The notes below the pieces were generated by a model that searched no databases, had not been told where the DNA came from, and saw only the letters and a list, made by a program, of their open reading frames with translations. This document shows, piece by piece, positions 55,170-63,681 of a stretch of 64,000 nt of DNA. Origin of the DNA: Streptomyces sp. HUAS 15-9 (lineage in GTDB: Bacteria > Actinomycetota > Actinomycetes > Streptomycetales > Streptomycetaceae). The translations under genes and the position numbers were made by a program. The stretch lies in assembly GCF_025642155.1 (NCBI RefSeq), contig NZ_CP106798.1, forward strand, positions 5,022,001 to 5,086,000. The letters are read 5' to 3'. Every line of letters begins with the position of its first letter. Position 1 is the stretch's first letter.

Positions 55170-57197
55170 TCACAGGGGGTTCACGGGGCTCCGCCGGACG
55201 CGCTTCTCCCACGTCCGGTGGAAGACCACCTCGCCGCCCTCCGCGCAGATCACCTCGTCGGAGACGAGGAAGTGTTCCGCGTCACAGGTGATGTCCGACC
55301 GGGTCCTGACCGTCGTGTCCCAGGCCGACTCCGGACGGTGCAGCCGGATCGACCACTCCGAGTGGGTGCGGGCCGACAGGGGGTCCTTCTCGGTGATCGT
55401 GTACGTCTCCCGCGCGTCCTCGGTGCACTCCAGTCCGTCGGGGTACTGCCGCGTGCCGCCGTGGCGCGGGTCGACCTCCAGACGCCACTCGCCCTTCGCC
55501 AGGTCCCGCACCACCAGCCGCTCGGGGCGCGGTTCGTCGAGCGTGGGCGGGAAACTGCTGCCCAGCGGCTCCGCCTGCTCCGGCTCCTCGAAGGTGATCG
55601 TCGGGTCCGGCGTCCGTTCGCGCACCGGCAGTTCGAGCGAACTGCCCGCCGGGTCCAGGGTGAAGCCCGCCGCCGAGTCCGGCTCGGGCCAGAGCCAGGG
55701 CCAGTACACGGAGGAGACGGCGAGGCGGATGCGATGGCCGGGCGGGAAGACATGGCCGATGCCGCTCAGCTCGAAGGTCACGTCCTGCGTGGTGCCCGGC
55801 GTCCAGGGCACCGACCGGTCGTCGCCGTGGCGCGCGGACAGGTTGAGCGCGCCCCGGGCGACCAGCGTCGAGGCGCCGTCCGGGGCGACGTCGCAGATCC
55901 GTGCGACGACCTGGCCGCGCGGCACCCGGGAGGTCAGCCGCAGCCGCACCCCGGGCCGCCCCAGCACCCAGGTCTCCTCCGTCACCGCGAACTCGAAGCA
56001 GACCGAACGGGCGTCCTCCTCCCGCTGGTCGGGCGGCAGGTCGGCGTCGTTCCCGATCGGGACGAGGCGGCCGGCGTCGATGCCGGTGTGCATCGGGGAC
56101 CGCACGAGAACGGGGGCGCCCCGGAGCCGGTGCGTGATGCTCGTCACGTGGGGTGAGGGCCACTGCGGCTCGCCGACCCAGCGGCCGGAAAGGGTGTCGT
56201 AGGTCGTGGCCGGCGGACGGGAGTCGAGGACGTACGCGCGCAGGAGCGGCCGGTCCAGGGGGTCCGCCGGGGCGGAGGCGCCGTCGGACGGGCTGCCGTC
56301 CTTGAGCCAGCGGTCCCACCAGCGCAGGGTCTCCTGGAGGAAGCCGATCGCCGGGCCGGGCGGCCGGTCGCGGTCGGGGTACTCGTGCGGCCAGGGGCCG
56401 ACGATGCCGCGGACGCGGTCGCGCGGGAGGTGTTCGACCAGACGGAGCACCGTGTCGTGGTACGGGTCGTGCCAGCCGCCCACCGCCAGTACGGCGGCCC
56501 TGATCGCGCCGTAGTCCTCACGGACCGAGGCCCGGTGCCAGTAGTCGTCGCGGGTCGGGTGCGCGAGCCAGGTGTGGGCGAGGGGGCCGACGGCCTCGAG
56601 GCGCTCCAGCCACATGTCCCGCCAGGCCTCACCGGCGTACCGGGGGTCGGGCGGCCGGCACGCGAAGGCGAGCAGCGCGGCCGACCGGGCGTGCGTGCCG
56701 GCCGCGAGAACGGAACCTCCCAGGCGGTGCACGTCGTTGTCGTAGTGGTCGTCCGTGGAGCACACCGTGACGACCGCCTTGAGCGGCTCGGGCGCGAGGG
56801 CTGCGACACGGAGGGAGTCGAAGCCGCCCCCGGACACGCCGAACAGGCCCACGCCGCCGTCGCACCAGGGCTGCGCGGCCAGCCAGTTCACCACCTCGGC
56901 CCCGTCGGCCGCCGTCGTCCCCGAGTAGCCGTCCGCCGGCCGGCCCTCGCTGTTCCCGTGCCCGCGGACGTCGACCCGGACGGAGGCGTAGCCATGGCCC
57001 GAGTACCAGGGGTGGCGCTGGGCGTCGCGGGGCGCGGTGCAGTCGGTCAGGCGGTACGGGAGGTACTCCAGGAGCGCCGGAACGGGTTCGTCCGTCAGGG
57101 GCCGCCATACGCGCGCGTACAGCCGTGTCCCGTCGGGCAGGGGGACGCGGATGTCGTCGTGCGTGGTCTCGTAGGGGAAGGACGTACGGATGTGCAT
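55170..57197 (-). CDS. CocE/NonD-family alpha/beta hydrolase
   Basis: The 675-residue hydrolase of the X-Pro dipeptidyl-peptidase/cocaine-esterase superfamily has a nucleophile elbow LFGVSGGGFD (Ser), Asp in VGGWHDPYHD and His in GPWPHEYPD, then a C-terminal jelly-roll domain (PGHRIRLAVSSVYWPWLWPE). It has no signal peptide. I chose the ATG at 57197 after GGGGTCG; a TTG at 57251 is less likely. The natural substrate (ester, amide or dipeptide) cannot be told from sequence. Confidence 0.92.
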   Translation of the reverse strand: MHIRTSFPYETTHDDIRVPLPDGTRLYARVWRPLTDEPVPALLEYLPYRLTDCTAPRDAQRHPWYSGHGYASVRVDVRGHGNSEGRPADGYSGTTAADGAEVVNWLAAQPWCDGGVGLFGVSGGGFDSLRVAALAPEPLKAVVTVCSTDDHYDNDVHRLGGSVLAAGTHARSAALLAFACRPPDPRYAGEAWRDMWLERLEAVGPLAHTWLAHPTRDDYWHRASVREDYGAIRAAVLAVGGWHDPYHDTVLRLVEHLPRDRVRGIVGPWPHEYPDRDRPPGPAIGFLQETLRWWDRWLKDGSPSDGASAPADPLDRPLLRAYVLDSRPPATTYDTLSGRWVGEPQWPSPHVTSITHRLRGAPVLVRSPMHTGIDAGRLVPIGNDADLPPDQREEDARSVCFEFAVTEETWVLGRPGVRLRLTSRVPRGQVVARICDVAPDGASTLVARGALNLSARHGDDRSVPWTPGTTQDVTFELSGIGHVFPPGHRIRLAVSSVYWPWLWPEPDSAAGFTLDPAGSSLELPVRERTPDPTITFEEPEQAEPLGSSFPPTLDEPRPERLVVRDLAKGEWRLEVDPRHGGTRQYPDGLECTEDARETYTITEKDPLSARTHSEWSIRLHRPESAWDTTVRTRSDITCDAEHFLVSDEVICAEGGEVVFHRTWEKRVRRSPVNPL

Positions 57198-57270
57198 GGG
57201 GGCGACCCCGTGGCGCTGGCGGACCGGGTACATGCGGGTATATAGGGACAAGCAATGTCACATCATGGTG

Positions 57271-57298
57271 AGTCGATAAAAAACAATCCATATCGACT
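57271..57298. promoter_or_regulatory. AT-rich inverted repeat between the CocE and polyprenyl synthase genes
   Basis: AGTCGATA and TATCGACT are perfect 8-bp arms separated by 12 AT-rich bases. It lies 74 bp upstream of the CocE start in an AT-rich island, unlike the surrounding DNA. It is a likely operator for an unknown regulator. Confidence 0.5.
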
Positions 57299-57458
57299 GA
57301 TCAAAAACATACCGGTCGTGGTCCGATACCGCCTGGGCTGTAACGGTGGGCGCTAGCGGTGATCGAAACCTGACCGGATACGCTGACTTGAGTGATGGCA
57401 GCGACCTATCGACAAACCGTGTAATCGCCAGCAGACACCAGCAGACAGGAGACCCCTC

Positions 57459-58469
57459 GTGACCGTCGTCGGGCCGTTCGGGCTGAGCGTGCGGGACCAG
57501 GCTCTGGAAGCCGATGTCCAGGCCGGATTGGCGGCTGTCGAGGAAGGCTTGCTCGAAGCCACCAAGAGTGAGGTCCCGTTCATCACGGAGGCCGCCCAGC
57601 ACCTGGTGCGGGCGGGCGGGAAGCGGTTCCGGCCGCTGCTCGTGATGCTCGCGGCCCAGTTCGGTGACCCGTACGCGCCGGGTGTCGTGCCCTCGGCCGT
57701 GGTCGTCGAGCTGACGCACCTCGCCACGCTGTACCACGACGACGTGATGGACGAGGCCGCGGTGCGCCGCGGTGTCGACAGTGCCAACACCCGTTGGGGC
57801 AACTCGGTCGCCGTCCTCACGGGTGACTTCCTGTTCGCCCGTGCCTCGCAGATCCTCGCCGACCTCGGTCCCGAGGCCGTGCGGGTCCAGGCCCTCGCGT
57901 TCGAGCGGCTCGTCACCGGCCAGATCCTGGAGACGGCGGGGCCCTCGGACGGCCGGGACCCGGTCGAGCACTACCTGGACGTGCTGGGCGGCAAGACGGG
58001 CTCGCTGGTGGCGGTGTCGTGCCGGTTCGGGGCGATGATGTCGGGGGCCGACGAGACGGTCGTCGATGTGCTGACCCAGTACGGCGAGCGGCTCGGTGTC
58101 GCCTTCCAGCTGGCGGACGACGTGCTCGACATCGCGTCCGACTCGCGCGAGTCCGGGAAGACGCCGGGCACCGATCTGCGCGAGGGCATCCCGACCCTTC
58201 CGGTGCTGCGGCTGCGGGAGCGGGCGGCGCGGCTGGGGCTGGCCGAGGACATCGCGCTGTGCGAGCTCCTCGACTCCGACCTGACCGACGACGCGCGCCA
58301 CGCCGAGGCGCTGGCCGCCCTCCGTGACCATCCGGCGCTGGAGCACGCCCGGCGCGACACCGTGCGCTACGCGGAGGACGCACGGGCCGCCCTGGCCCCG
58401 CTGCCGGAGTGCGACGCCAAGGCCGCGCTGCTGGAGCTGTGCGACGCGGTGGTGCACCGGGCCGGGTAG
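57459..58469 (+). CDS. Long-chain polyprenyl diphosphate synthase
   Basis: The 336-residue trans-prenyltransferase has GGKRFRPLL, the first Asp motif LYHDDVMDEA (DDxxD), GDFLFARAS and the second motif QLADDVLDIA. The residues before the first motif are small (LTHLATLY), as in long-chain enzymes, so it probably makes the menaquinone side-chain precursor. The start is a GTG with AGGAGA about eight bases upstream. It stands apart from other isoprenoid genes, but within 13 kb of nuoN. Confidence 0.93.
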   Translation: MTVVGPFGLSVRDQALEADVQAGLAAVEEGLLEATKSEVPFITEAAQHLVRAGGKRFRPLLVMLAAQFGDPYAPGVVPSAVVVELTHLATLYHDDVMDEAAVRRGVDSANTRWGNSVAVLTGDFLFARASQILADLGPEAVRVQALAFERLVTGQILETAGPSDGRDPVEHYLDVLGGKTGSLVAVSCRFGAMMSGADETVVDVLTQYGERLGVAFQLADDVLDIASDSRESGKTPGTDLREGIPTLPVLRLRERAARLGLAEDIALCELLDSDLTDDARHAEALAALRDHPALEHARRDTVRYAEDARAALAPLPECDAKAALLELCDAVVHRAG

Positions 58470-58503
58470 TTCCCGCCGAACGGCATGACGCACGTCACAT
58501 TTG

Positions 58504-58527
58504 TGGACTGAGTCCAATCTAAGATTG
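58504..58527 (+). promoter_or_regulatory. Two overlapping palindromic operators (Fur-family-like)
   Basis: TGGACTGAGTCCA (58504-58516) and CAATCTAAGATTG (58515-58527) are both perfect 6-1-6 palindromes and share two bases. Their position ~70-90 bp upstream of the CHRD gene, overlapping a TAAGAT -10-like box, suggests repression. The layout resembles actinobacterial FurA/PerR-type sites. Confidence 0.55.
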
Positions 58528-58593
58528 CTTCCGTACCTATGCCCAGAAGCTGACGCAGGGGGCGTCAGCCGCATACGGGGAGAAAACAGAATC

Positions 58594-59571
58594 ATGGGTA
58601 TGAACGGAGCGTTCTTCGCGCGCCGCAAGGGCCTCGTCGCCACCGCCGTCGCTATCGCCGCGTCCGCCGGTGTCGCCGCCGCGGCGATCCCGGCCTCCGC
58701 CACCGAGAGCCACACCGGCAAGGAGACGACCATCCTCGCCGCGAGCCTCCGGGGCGCCAACGAGGTGCCGGTCGAAGGCGGCCCCGCCGTGGGCGACAAG
58801 GCCGGCGCGGCGCTGGAATTCATCGAGCTCAAGGGGGACAAGGTGTCCGTCGCCGTGGCCTGGCGCGGCACCGGCAGGCCCACCGAGCTCCACATCCACC
58901 AGGGCGCCAAGGGCACCAACGGCGGCGTCAGGATCGACTTCGGGAAGCTGCTCGACAAGGCTCCCGAGGGGCGGTACGGCAAGGCTCCCAAGGGCCGGCA
59001 CAGCCTCACCGGCACCGTCACGGTGAACGACCCCGCCCTGCTCAAGAAGCTCACCGAGGACCCCGGTTCCTTCTACGCCAATCTCCACACCGCGAAGTTC
59101 CCGGGCGGGGCCGTCCGCGGACAGCTCCACAAGGTCACCACCACGACCGACTTCCGGCACGTTCTCGGCAGCTTCCAGGCCTCCGTCGTCAAGGGCAGGC
59201 AGATCTACGAGTGCAAGGCGGCCGAGGGCGGCGGGTACGCCTTCGGGCAGCGTGACGTCGACGCCCGGCTCGGCGGGCACATCCGGCACTCCTTCGTGAA
59301 GCCCAACTCCGGCACCCCGCAGTGGATCGCGCCGGACGGGAGCGCCGTCACGGGTGCCCTGATCACCAAGACACCCAACGGCGACGGCAACATCCCCGAG
59401 CTCGACCTCAGGGCCACCCGGTCCGGCAAGCACCACGGGCTGCTCGCCGGCACCGGCGAGATCCTGCGGCTGAACACCGTCGGCGGGCTCGCCCCGGCCG
59501 GCTCCTGCACACCGGGCGAGATCGTCGGTGTGCCCTACCAGGCGGACTACGTGTTCGTGCGCACGCACTGA
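58594..59571 (+). CDS. Secreted CHRD-DUF3455 two-domain protein
   Basis: The 325-residue product has a Sec signal (LVATAVAIAASAGVAAAAIP, cleavage near SATES). A CHRD domain follows (LRGANEVP ... LHIHQGAKGTNGGVRIDFG ... FYANLHTAKFPGGAVRGQL), then a DUF3455-type domain (GRQIYECKA ... PQWIAPDGSAV ... IPELDLRAT ... VPYQADYVF). Two cysteines in the second domain may pair. CHRD modules occur in chordin and in bacterial surface proteins; the ligand is unknown. The gene lies behind two overlapping palindromes and ends at a strong hairpin. Confidence 0.88.
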   Translation: MGMNGAFFARRKGLVATAVAIAASAGVAAAAIPASATESHTGKETTILAASLRGANEVPVEGGPAVGDKAGAALEFIELKGDKVSVAVAWRGTGRPTELHIHQGAKGTNGGVRIDFGKLLDKAPEGRYGKAPKGRHSLTGTVTVNDPALLKKLTEDPGSFYANLHTAKFPGGAVRGQLHKVTTTTDFRHVLGSFQASVVKGRQIYECKAAEGGGYAFGQRDVDARLGGHIRHSFVKPNSGTPQWIAPDGSAVTGALITKTPNGDGNIPELDLRATRSGKHHGLLAGTGEILRLNTVGGLAPAGSCTPGEIVGVPYQADYVFVRTH

Positions 59572-59577
59572 GCCGAC

Positions 59578-59627
59578 GGCGGCGTCTCCCACGCGACCGA
59601 CCCCTACGGGTCGGGGGAGGCGCCGCC
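59578..59627 (+). terminator. Terminator hairpin after the CHRD gene
   Basis: GGCGGCG and CGCCGCC, CTCCC and GGGAG, and CCGACCC and GGGTCGG form a long, slightly interrupted stem starting a few bases after the stop. Confidence 0.8.
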
Positions 59628-59726
59628 TTCCTGTGTCATACCCCAGGCGTACACGGAGTTGAGCCCGCGGGGTGACGCTTCCGCACGGCCGATTTGGTCA
59701 ACTGGGAACCACGGAAATCACCACTC

Positions 59727-59744
59727 CTCACCGATTCGGGTGAG
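59727..59744 (+). promoter_or_regulatory. Inverted repeat upstream of the LolA-like gene
   Basis: CTCACC and GGTGAG are perfect arms around six bases, about 65 bp before the start codon. It is a possible operator; nothing identifies the regulator. Confidence 0.3.
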
Positions 59745-59809
59745 AATGGCGGCTCAGGGTGGGACAGAGTGCGAGGACGGCCGCCGCCGACGACGGAGGT
59801 AAGGCACAC

Positions 59810-61051
59810 ATGGCACCGTACGAATCCGACGGCACCACGGGCGCGACGCAGGTCGACGACCTGCGCTCGGGGCGTCGCAAGGCCGCCCGGTACGTCGTAC
59901 CGGTCGCGGTGGTGGGGGTGGCGGCGGCGACCATCGGGCTGGTCCCGGCGCTCGCCGACTCCGGTGACCCCGATCTGCCGAAGATCACCGCGCAGCAGCT
60001 CATCGAGAAGATCGCCAAGTCGGACGTGCAGCAGATGTCCGGCACGGTGAAGGTCAGCACGGACCTCGGGCTCCCCGACCTGGGCGGCCTGGAGAGCGGT
60101 CTGCTCTCCGGCGCGGGCCCGTCGGGTGACGGTTCGTCCGCCGACCCGACGTCCAAGCTGACCGAACTCGTCAGCGGCACGCACACCCTGCGCGTCGCCG
60201 CGGACGGCCCGGACCGGCAGAAGCTCTCGCTGATCGAGAGCGCCGCCGAGTACAGCCTCATCCACAACGGCAAGGACGTGTGGGGCTACGACAGCAAGTC
60301 CAATGAGGTGTACCACGGCAAGGCCGACGAGCAGGGCAAGGACAAGGGGAGCGAACCGCCCGCCACGCCCAAGGACTTCGCCGACGAGGCCCTCAAGTCG
60401 GTGGACGACACCACGTCGGTGACCGTCGACGGCACCGCGCAGGTGGCCGGCCGGGACGCCTACAAGCTGCTCATCAAGCCCAAGCAGTCCGGCACCACCG
60501 TCGGCGCGATCAGCATCGCCGTCGACGCGAAGACCGGGATGCCGCTGAAGTTCACCCTCACCCCGAACAGCGGCGGCGCTGCCGTCGTCGACGCGGGCTT
60601 CACCCAGGTCAGCTTCGCCAAGCCGGCCGCCTCGACCTTCGACTTCACCCCGCCCAAGGGCGCGAAGGTCACCGAGGAGGACCAGGCGTCGAAGGCGCCC
60701 GGGAAGGGTTCTTTGAAGCCGGGCGACGACTTCGGCAAGGGGGCCGAGGGCTTCAAGGGGGGCGACGGCTTCAAGGGTGCCGAGGGCTTCGACGTCCTCG
60801 GCAAGGGCTGGAACTCCATCGCCACCTTCGACACCGGCAGCAAGGGCGGCGTACCGTCCGGCTCCGCCGCCGGCGGCGGCGACCTGGGCGGCTTCCTCGG
60901 CTCGCTCGGCGACCAGGTGCACGGCAAGTTCGGCAAGGGCACGGTCTTCTCCACCCGCCTGATCAACGCCCTGATCACGGACGACGGCAAGGTCTACGTC
61001 GGTGCGGTGACCAAGGACGCCCTGGTCCGGGCGGCGAACACGGCGAAGTAA
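59810..61051 (+). CDS. LolA-like / MucB-like secreted protein with Gly-rich linker
   Basis: The 413-residue product has an N-terminal membrane segment (YVVPVAVVGVAAATIGLVPA) and a LolA/RseB-type half-barrel (LIEKIAKSDVQQMSGTVKVS ... SGTHTLRVAADGP ... GRDAYKLLIKPKQSG ... STFDFTPPKG). A Gly/Lys/Phe-rich section with repeats (GFKGGDGFKGAEGF) and a terminal domain (RLINALITDDGKVYVGAV) follow. A GGAGGT site precedes the ATG. It is followed 33 bp later by an ABC transporter operon, with a small GTACCC/GGGTAC hairpin between. It probably senses or binds lipids outside the membrane, which is inference. Confidence 0.85.
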   Translation: MAPYESDGTTGATQVDDLRSGRRKAARYVVPVAVVGVAAATIGLVPALADSGDPDLPKITAQQLIEKIAKSDVQQMSGTVKVSTDLGLPDLGGLESGLLSGAGPSGDGSSADPTSKLTELVSGTHTLRVAADGPDRQKLSLIESAAEYSLIHNGKDVWGYDSKSNEVYHGKADEQGKDKGSEPPATPKDFADEALKSVDDTTSVTVDGTAQVAGRDAYKLLIKPKQSGTTVGAISIAVDAKTGMPLKFTLTPNSGGAAVVDAGFTQVSFAKPAASTFDFTPPKGAKVTEEDQASKAPGKGSLKPGDDFGKGAEGFKGGDGFKGAEGFDVLGKGWNSIATFDTGSKGGVPSGSAAGGGDLGGFLGSLGDQVHGKFGKGTVFSTRLINALITDDGKVYVGAVTKDALVRAANTAK

Positions 61052-61084
61052 GTACCCTGCGGGTACGACGAATCGAGGGAGCCG

Positions 61085-62065
61085 ATGGACGAACCGTCCG
61101 CCACGGAGCGGGAGACCGAGGCGGGGGACGCGGAACCGTGCGTCATCCACACCCGCGGCCTCACCAAGCGCTACCGCGGCGGACAGCTCGCCGTGGACGG
61201 TCTCGACCTGACCGTCCCGGCGGGCAGCGTCTTCGGCTTCCTCGGTCCGAACGGCTCCGGCAAGACCACCACCATCCGCATGCTGATGGGGCTCATCGAG
61301 CCCACCTCCGGCACCGCGCGGGTACTCGGGCGTCCCATGCCCCGGTCCGCACGCGCCGTGCTGCCGCACGTCGGCGCGCTCATCGAGGGGCCCGCCCTGT
61401 ACGGCTTCCTCTCCGGCCGGGACAACCTCCTGCGGTACGACGCCGCCGACCCGACCGCCGACCCGCGCACCCGGCGCACCCGCGTCGCCGCCGCACTGGA
61501 CCGGGTGGGCCTGACGGCCGCCGCAGGCAAGAAGGCGAAGGCGTACTCCCTGGGCATGAAGCAGCGCCTGGGACTCGCGGCCGCGCTTCTCCAGCCCCGC
61601 AGACTCCTCGTCCTGGACGAGCCGACCAATGGGCTCGACCCCCAGGGCATGCGTGAAATCCGGTCCCTGATAAGGGAACTGGCCTCCGACGGCACCACCG
61701 TCTTCCTCTCCTCCCACCTCCTCGACGAGATCGAGCAGGTGTGCACGCACGCGGCGGTCATGGCGCAGGGCAGGCTCATCACCCAGGGCGCGGTGGCGGA
61801 CCTGGCGGCGAGTGCGCGTGGCCGGCTGGTGGTCACCACGCCGGACACCGAGGACGCGGCCCGGGTGCTGAAGGAGCGGGGGGTCGCCGAGGTCGTCATG
61901 GCCGAGGACCGGGTGACCGCAGAGCCGCCGACGGGTGAACTCGCCGACCTCACCGCTGCGTTGGTGACGGCCGGGGTGCGCGTGCGGGGCTTCGTGGTCG
62001 AACGGGCCTCGCTGGAGGACGCGTTCGTGGCACTGACGGGGGAGGGCTTCGATGTCGCAGGCTGA
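61085..62065 (+). CDS. ABC transporter ATP-binding protein
   Basis: This 326-residue ATPase of the CcmA/DrrA type has Walker A GFLGPNGSGKTTTIRMLMG, signature YSLGMKQRLGLAAALL, Walker B RLLVLDEPTNGLD and switch His in FLSSHLLDEIEQ. The C-terminal ~90 residues form the extension seen in antibiotic or lipid exporters of this group. It overlaps the permease gene by 14 bp, so the two form an export system of unknown substrate, probably co-transcribed with the LolA-like gene. Confidence 0.95.
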   Translation: MDEPSATERETEAGDAEPCVIHTRGLTKRYRGGQLAVDGLDLTVPAGSVFGFLGPNGSGKTTTIRMLMGLIEPTSGTARVLGRPMPRSARAVLPHVGALIEGPALYGFLSGRDNLLRYDAADPTADPRTRRTRVAAALDRVGLTAAAGKKAKAYSLGMKQRLGLAAALLQPRRLLVLDEPTNGLDPQGMREIRSLIRELASDGTTVFLSSHLLDEIEQVCTHAAVMAQGRLITQGAVADLAASARGRLVVTTPDTEDAARVLKERGVAEVVMAEDRVTAEPPTGELADLTAALVTAGVRVRGFVVERASLEDAFVALTGEGFDVAG

Positions 62066-62951
62066 ACTCGCACCGGCGCAGGCGCAGAAGCCGGCCGTAC
62101 GCGCCCCGAGTCCGCTGTGGACCTTCGGTCTGCTGCGCAGTGAGCTGCTCACCACCTTCCGGCGCTGGCGCACGCTCGCGCTGCTGGCGGTGCTGGCCGG
62201 GGTGCCGATCCTGGTCGGGATCGCGGTGAAGATCGAGACACGGGGCGGTGGGCAGACCGGCCGCGGTGGCGGCGGTGAGGGGCCCGCCTTCATCGCGCAG
62301 ATCACCAACAACGGCCTGTTCCTGGTCTTCACCGCACTGGCGGCGACACTCCCGTTCTTCCTGCCGATGGCCATCGGCGTCGTCGCAGGCGACGCGATCG
62401 CGGGCGAGGCCAACGCGGGCACCCTGCGCTACCTCCTGGTCGCCCCCGCGGGCCGCACCCGCCTCCTGCTCACCAAGTACGCGACCGTCATGGCCTTCTG
62501 CCTGCTGGCCACCCTCGTGGTCGCGGTCTCCGCGCTGGCCGCGGGCGCGCTGCTCTTCCCGCTCGGCGACCTGACGACCATCTCCGGCACCCGGATCGGC
62601 TTCGGCGAGGGCCTCGGCCGGGCCCTGCTGATCGCCCTGGTCGTCGCCGCGTCACTGACCGGGATCGCGGCCCTCGGCCTGTTCATCTCGACGCTGACCA
62701 ACAGCGGGATCGCGGCGATGGCGACCACGGTGGGCCTGCTGATCACCGTCCAGATCCTCGACCAGATACCCCAGCTGCACGCGCTCCAGCCGTACTTCTT
62801 CTCCCACTACTGGCTGTCCTTCGCCGACCTGATGCGCGACCCCGTCTACTGGGACGACCTGGTCAAGAACCTGGGCCTGCAGGCCCTGTACGCCGCGGTG
62901 TTCGGCTCTGCGGCCTGGGCGCGGTTCACGACGAAGGACATCAGCGCCTAG
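62052..62951 (+). CDS. ABC-2-type transporter permease
   Basis: This 299-residue membrane protein has six predicted helices: one near LLAVLAGVPILVGIAVKI, a second near GLFLVFTALAATLPFFLPMA and four after residue 130. Between helices 2 and 3 is VAGDAIAGEANAGTLRYLLV, the ABC-2 motif with the conserved Glu-x-x-x-Gly-Thr-Leu. It pairs with the ATPase encoded just upstream. It converges with the FMN-reductase gene. Confidence 0.93.
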   Translation: MSQAELAPAQAQKPAVRAPSPLWTFGLLRSELLTTFRRWRTLALLAVLAGVPILVGIAVKIETRGGGQTGRGGGGEGPAFIAQITNNGLFLVFTALAATLPFFLPMAIGVVAGDAIAGEANAGTLRYLLVAPAGRTRLLLTKYATVMAFCLLATLVVAVSALAAGALLFPLGDLTTISGTRIGFGEGLGRALLIALVVAASLTGIAALGLFISTLTNSGIAAMATTVGLLITVQILDQIPQLHALQPYFFSHYWLSFADLMRDPVYWDDLVKNLGLQALYAAVFGSAAWARFTTKDISA

Positions 62952-62967
62952 CGGCACCGTACGGGGT

Positions 62968-63561
62968 TCAGGCGGCCGCCGTCTCGTACGGGAACCGCGC
63001 GAGCGGCGCCTCCCCCGCGAAGAACGTCTTCGCGCGCGCCAGCGCCTCCGCGTCCCGCAGTACGTCCCCGGGCGCGCTGCCGTTGCCCAGCAGCACCCCG
63101 CCGAAGCGCATCCGCAGATACGCGGCCGAGTTGCTGAGCAGGCCGACCAGCGGATCGGCCACCTCCGGCTCCGTGTGCGCGAGCGCGGTGACACCCCAGA
63201 GCGTGCGCCCGGCCAGGGTTGCCTTGAAGTCCACGCCGGGGGTGCGCAGCCAGCCCGACCAGTGGTCCAGGTAGCGCTTGGTGTGGGCGGACACCGAGTA
63301 CCAGTACAACGGCGAGACGATCACGATGTCCGTCGCCGCGAGCGTGGCGTCCAGGAACAGGCCGGTGGTGCTGCCGGAGGCGGGCCGCACGTGGTCGCTG
63401 TCGTGCCGCCGGTCCACGAAGTCGGGCAGCGGGTGCTCGGCGAGGCTGAGCCACTGCTGCTCCACGTCGGCGGGCAACTGCTCGGCGGCCGTGCGGGCCA
63501 GCAGCTCGGAGTTCCCGTCGGCGCGGGCACTGCCCAGTACGAAGAGGAAGCGGCGAGTCAT
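62968..63561 (-). CDS. NADPH-dependent FMN reductase / flavodoxin-fold quinone reductase
   Basis: The 197-residue product has a flavodoxin-like fold: FLFVLGSARADGNSELLART (phosphate loop), IVIVSPLYWYSVSAHTKRYLD (flavin contact and dimer region) and a C-terminal helical segment. Such enzymes reduce FMN, quinones or azo compounds. The ATG at 63561 follows GGGGGA closely. A palindromic operator lies about 45 bp upstream. Confidence 0.9.
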   Translation of the reverse strand: MTRRFLFVLGSARADGNSELLARTAAEQLPADVEQQWLSLAEHPLPDFVDRRHDSDHVRPASGSTTGLFLDATLAATDIVIVSPLYWYSVSAHTKRYLDHWSGWLRTPGVDFKATLAGRTLWGVTALAHTEPEVADPLVGLLSNSAAYLRMRFGGVLLGNGSAPGDVLRDAEALARAKTFFAGEAPLARFPYETAAA

Positions 63562-63605
63562 GGTTTCCCCCAGGAGGATCGACGTACGGCGTGCGACGAA
63601 TACAA

Positions 63606-63628
63606 GCACATGCATCATATGCATACGC
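63606..63628. promoter_or_regulatory. Inverted-repeat operator of the FMN reductase gene
   Basis: GCACATGCAT and ATGCATACGC are 10-base arms (8 of 10 paired) around CAT, centred 56 bp upstream of the start codon, in an AT-rich stretch. Such sites are typical for HxlR, MarR or TetR-type repressors of quinone reductases; none is encoded nearby. Confidence 0.5.
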
Positions 63629-63681
63629 AAGCATTTTGGGAAAGGGGCTGCGCGACCACCACCCCGGGGCTCCCGGCGTGA

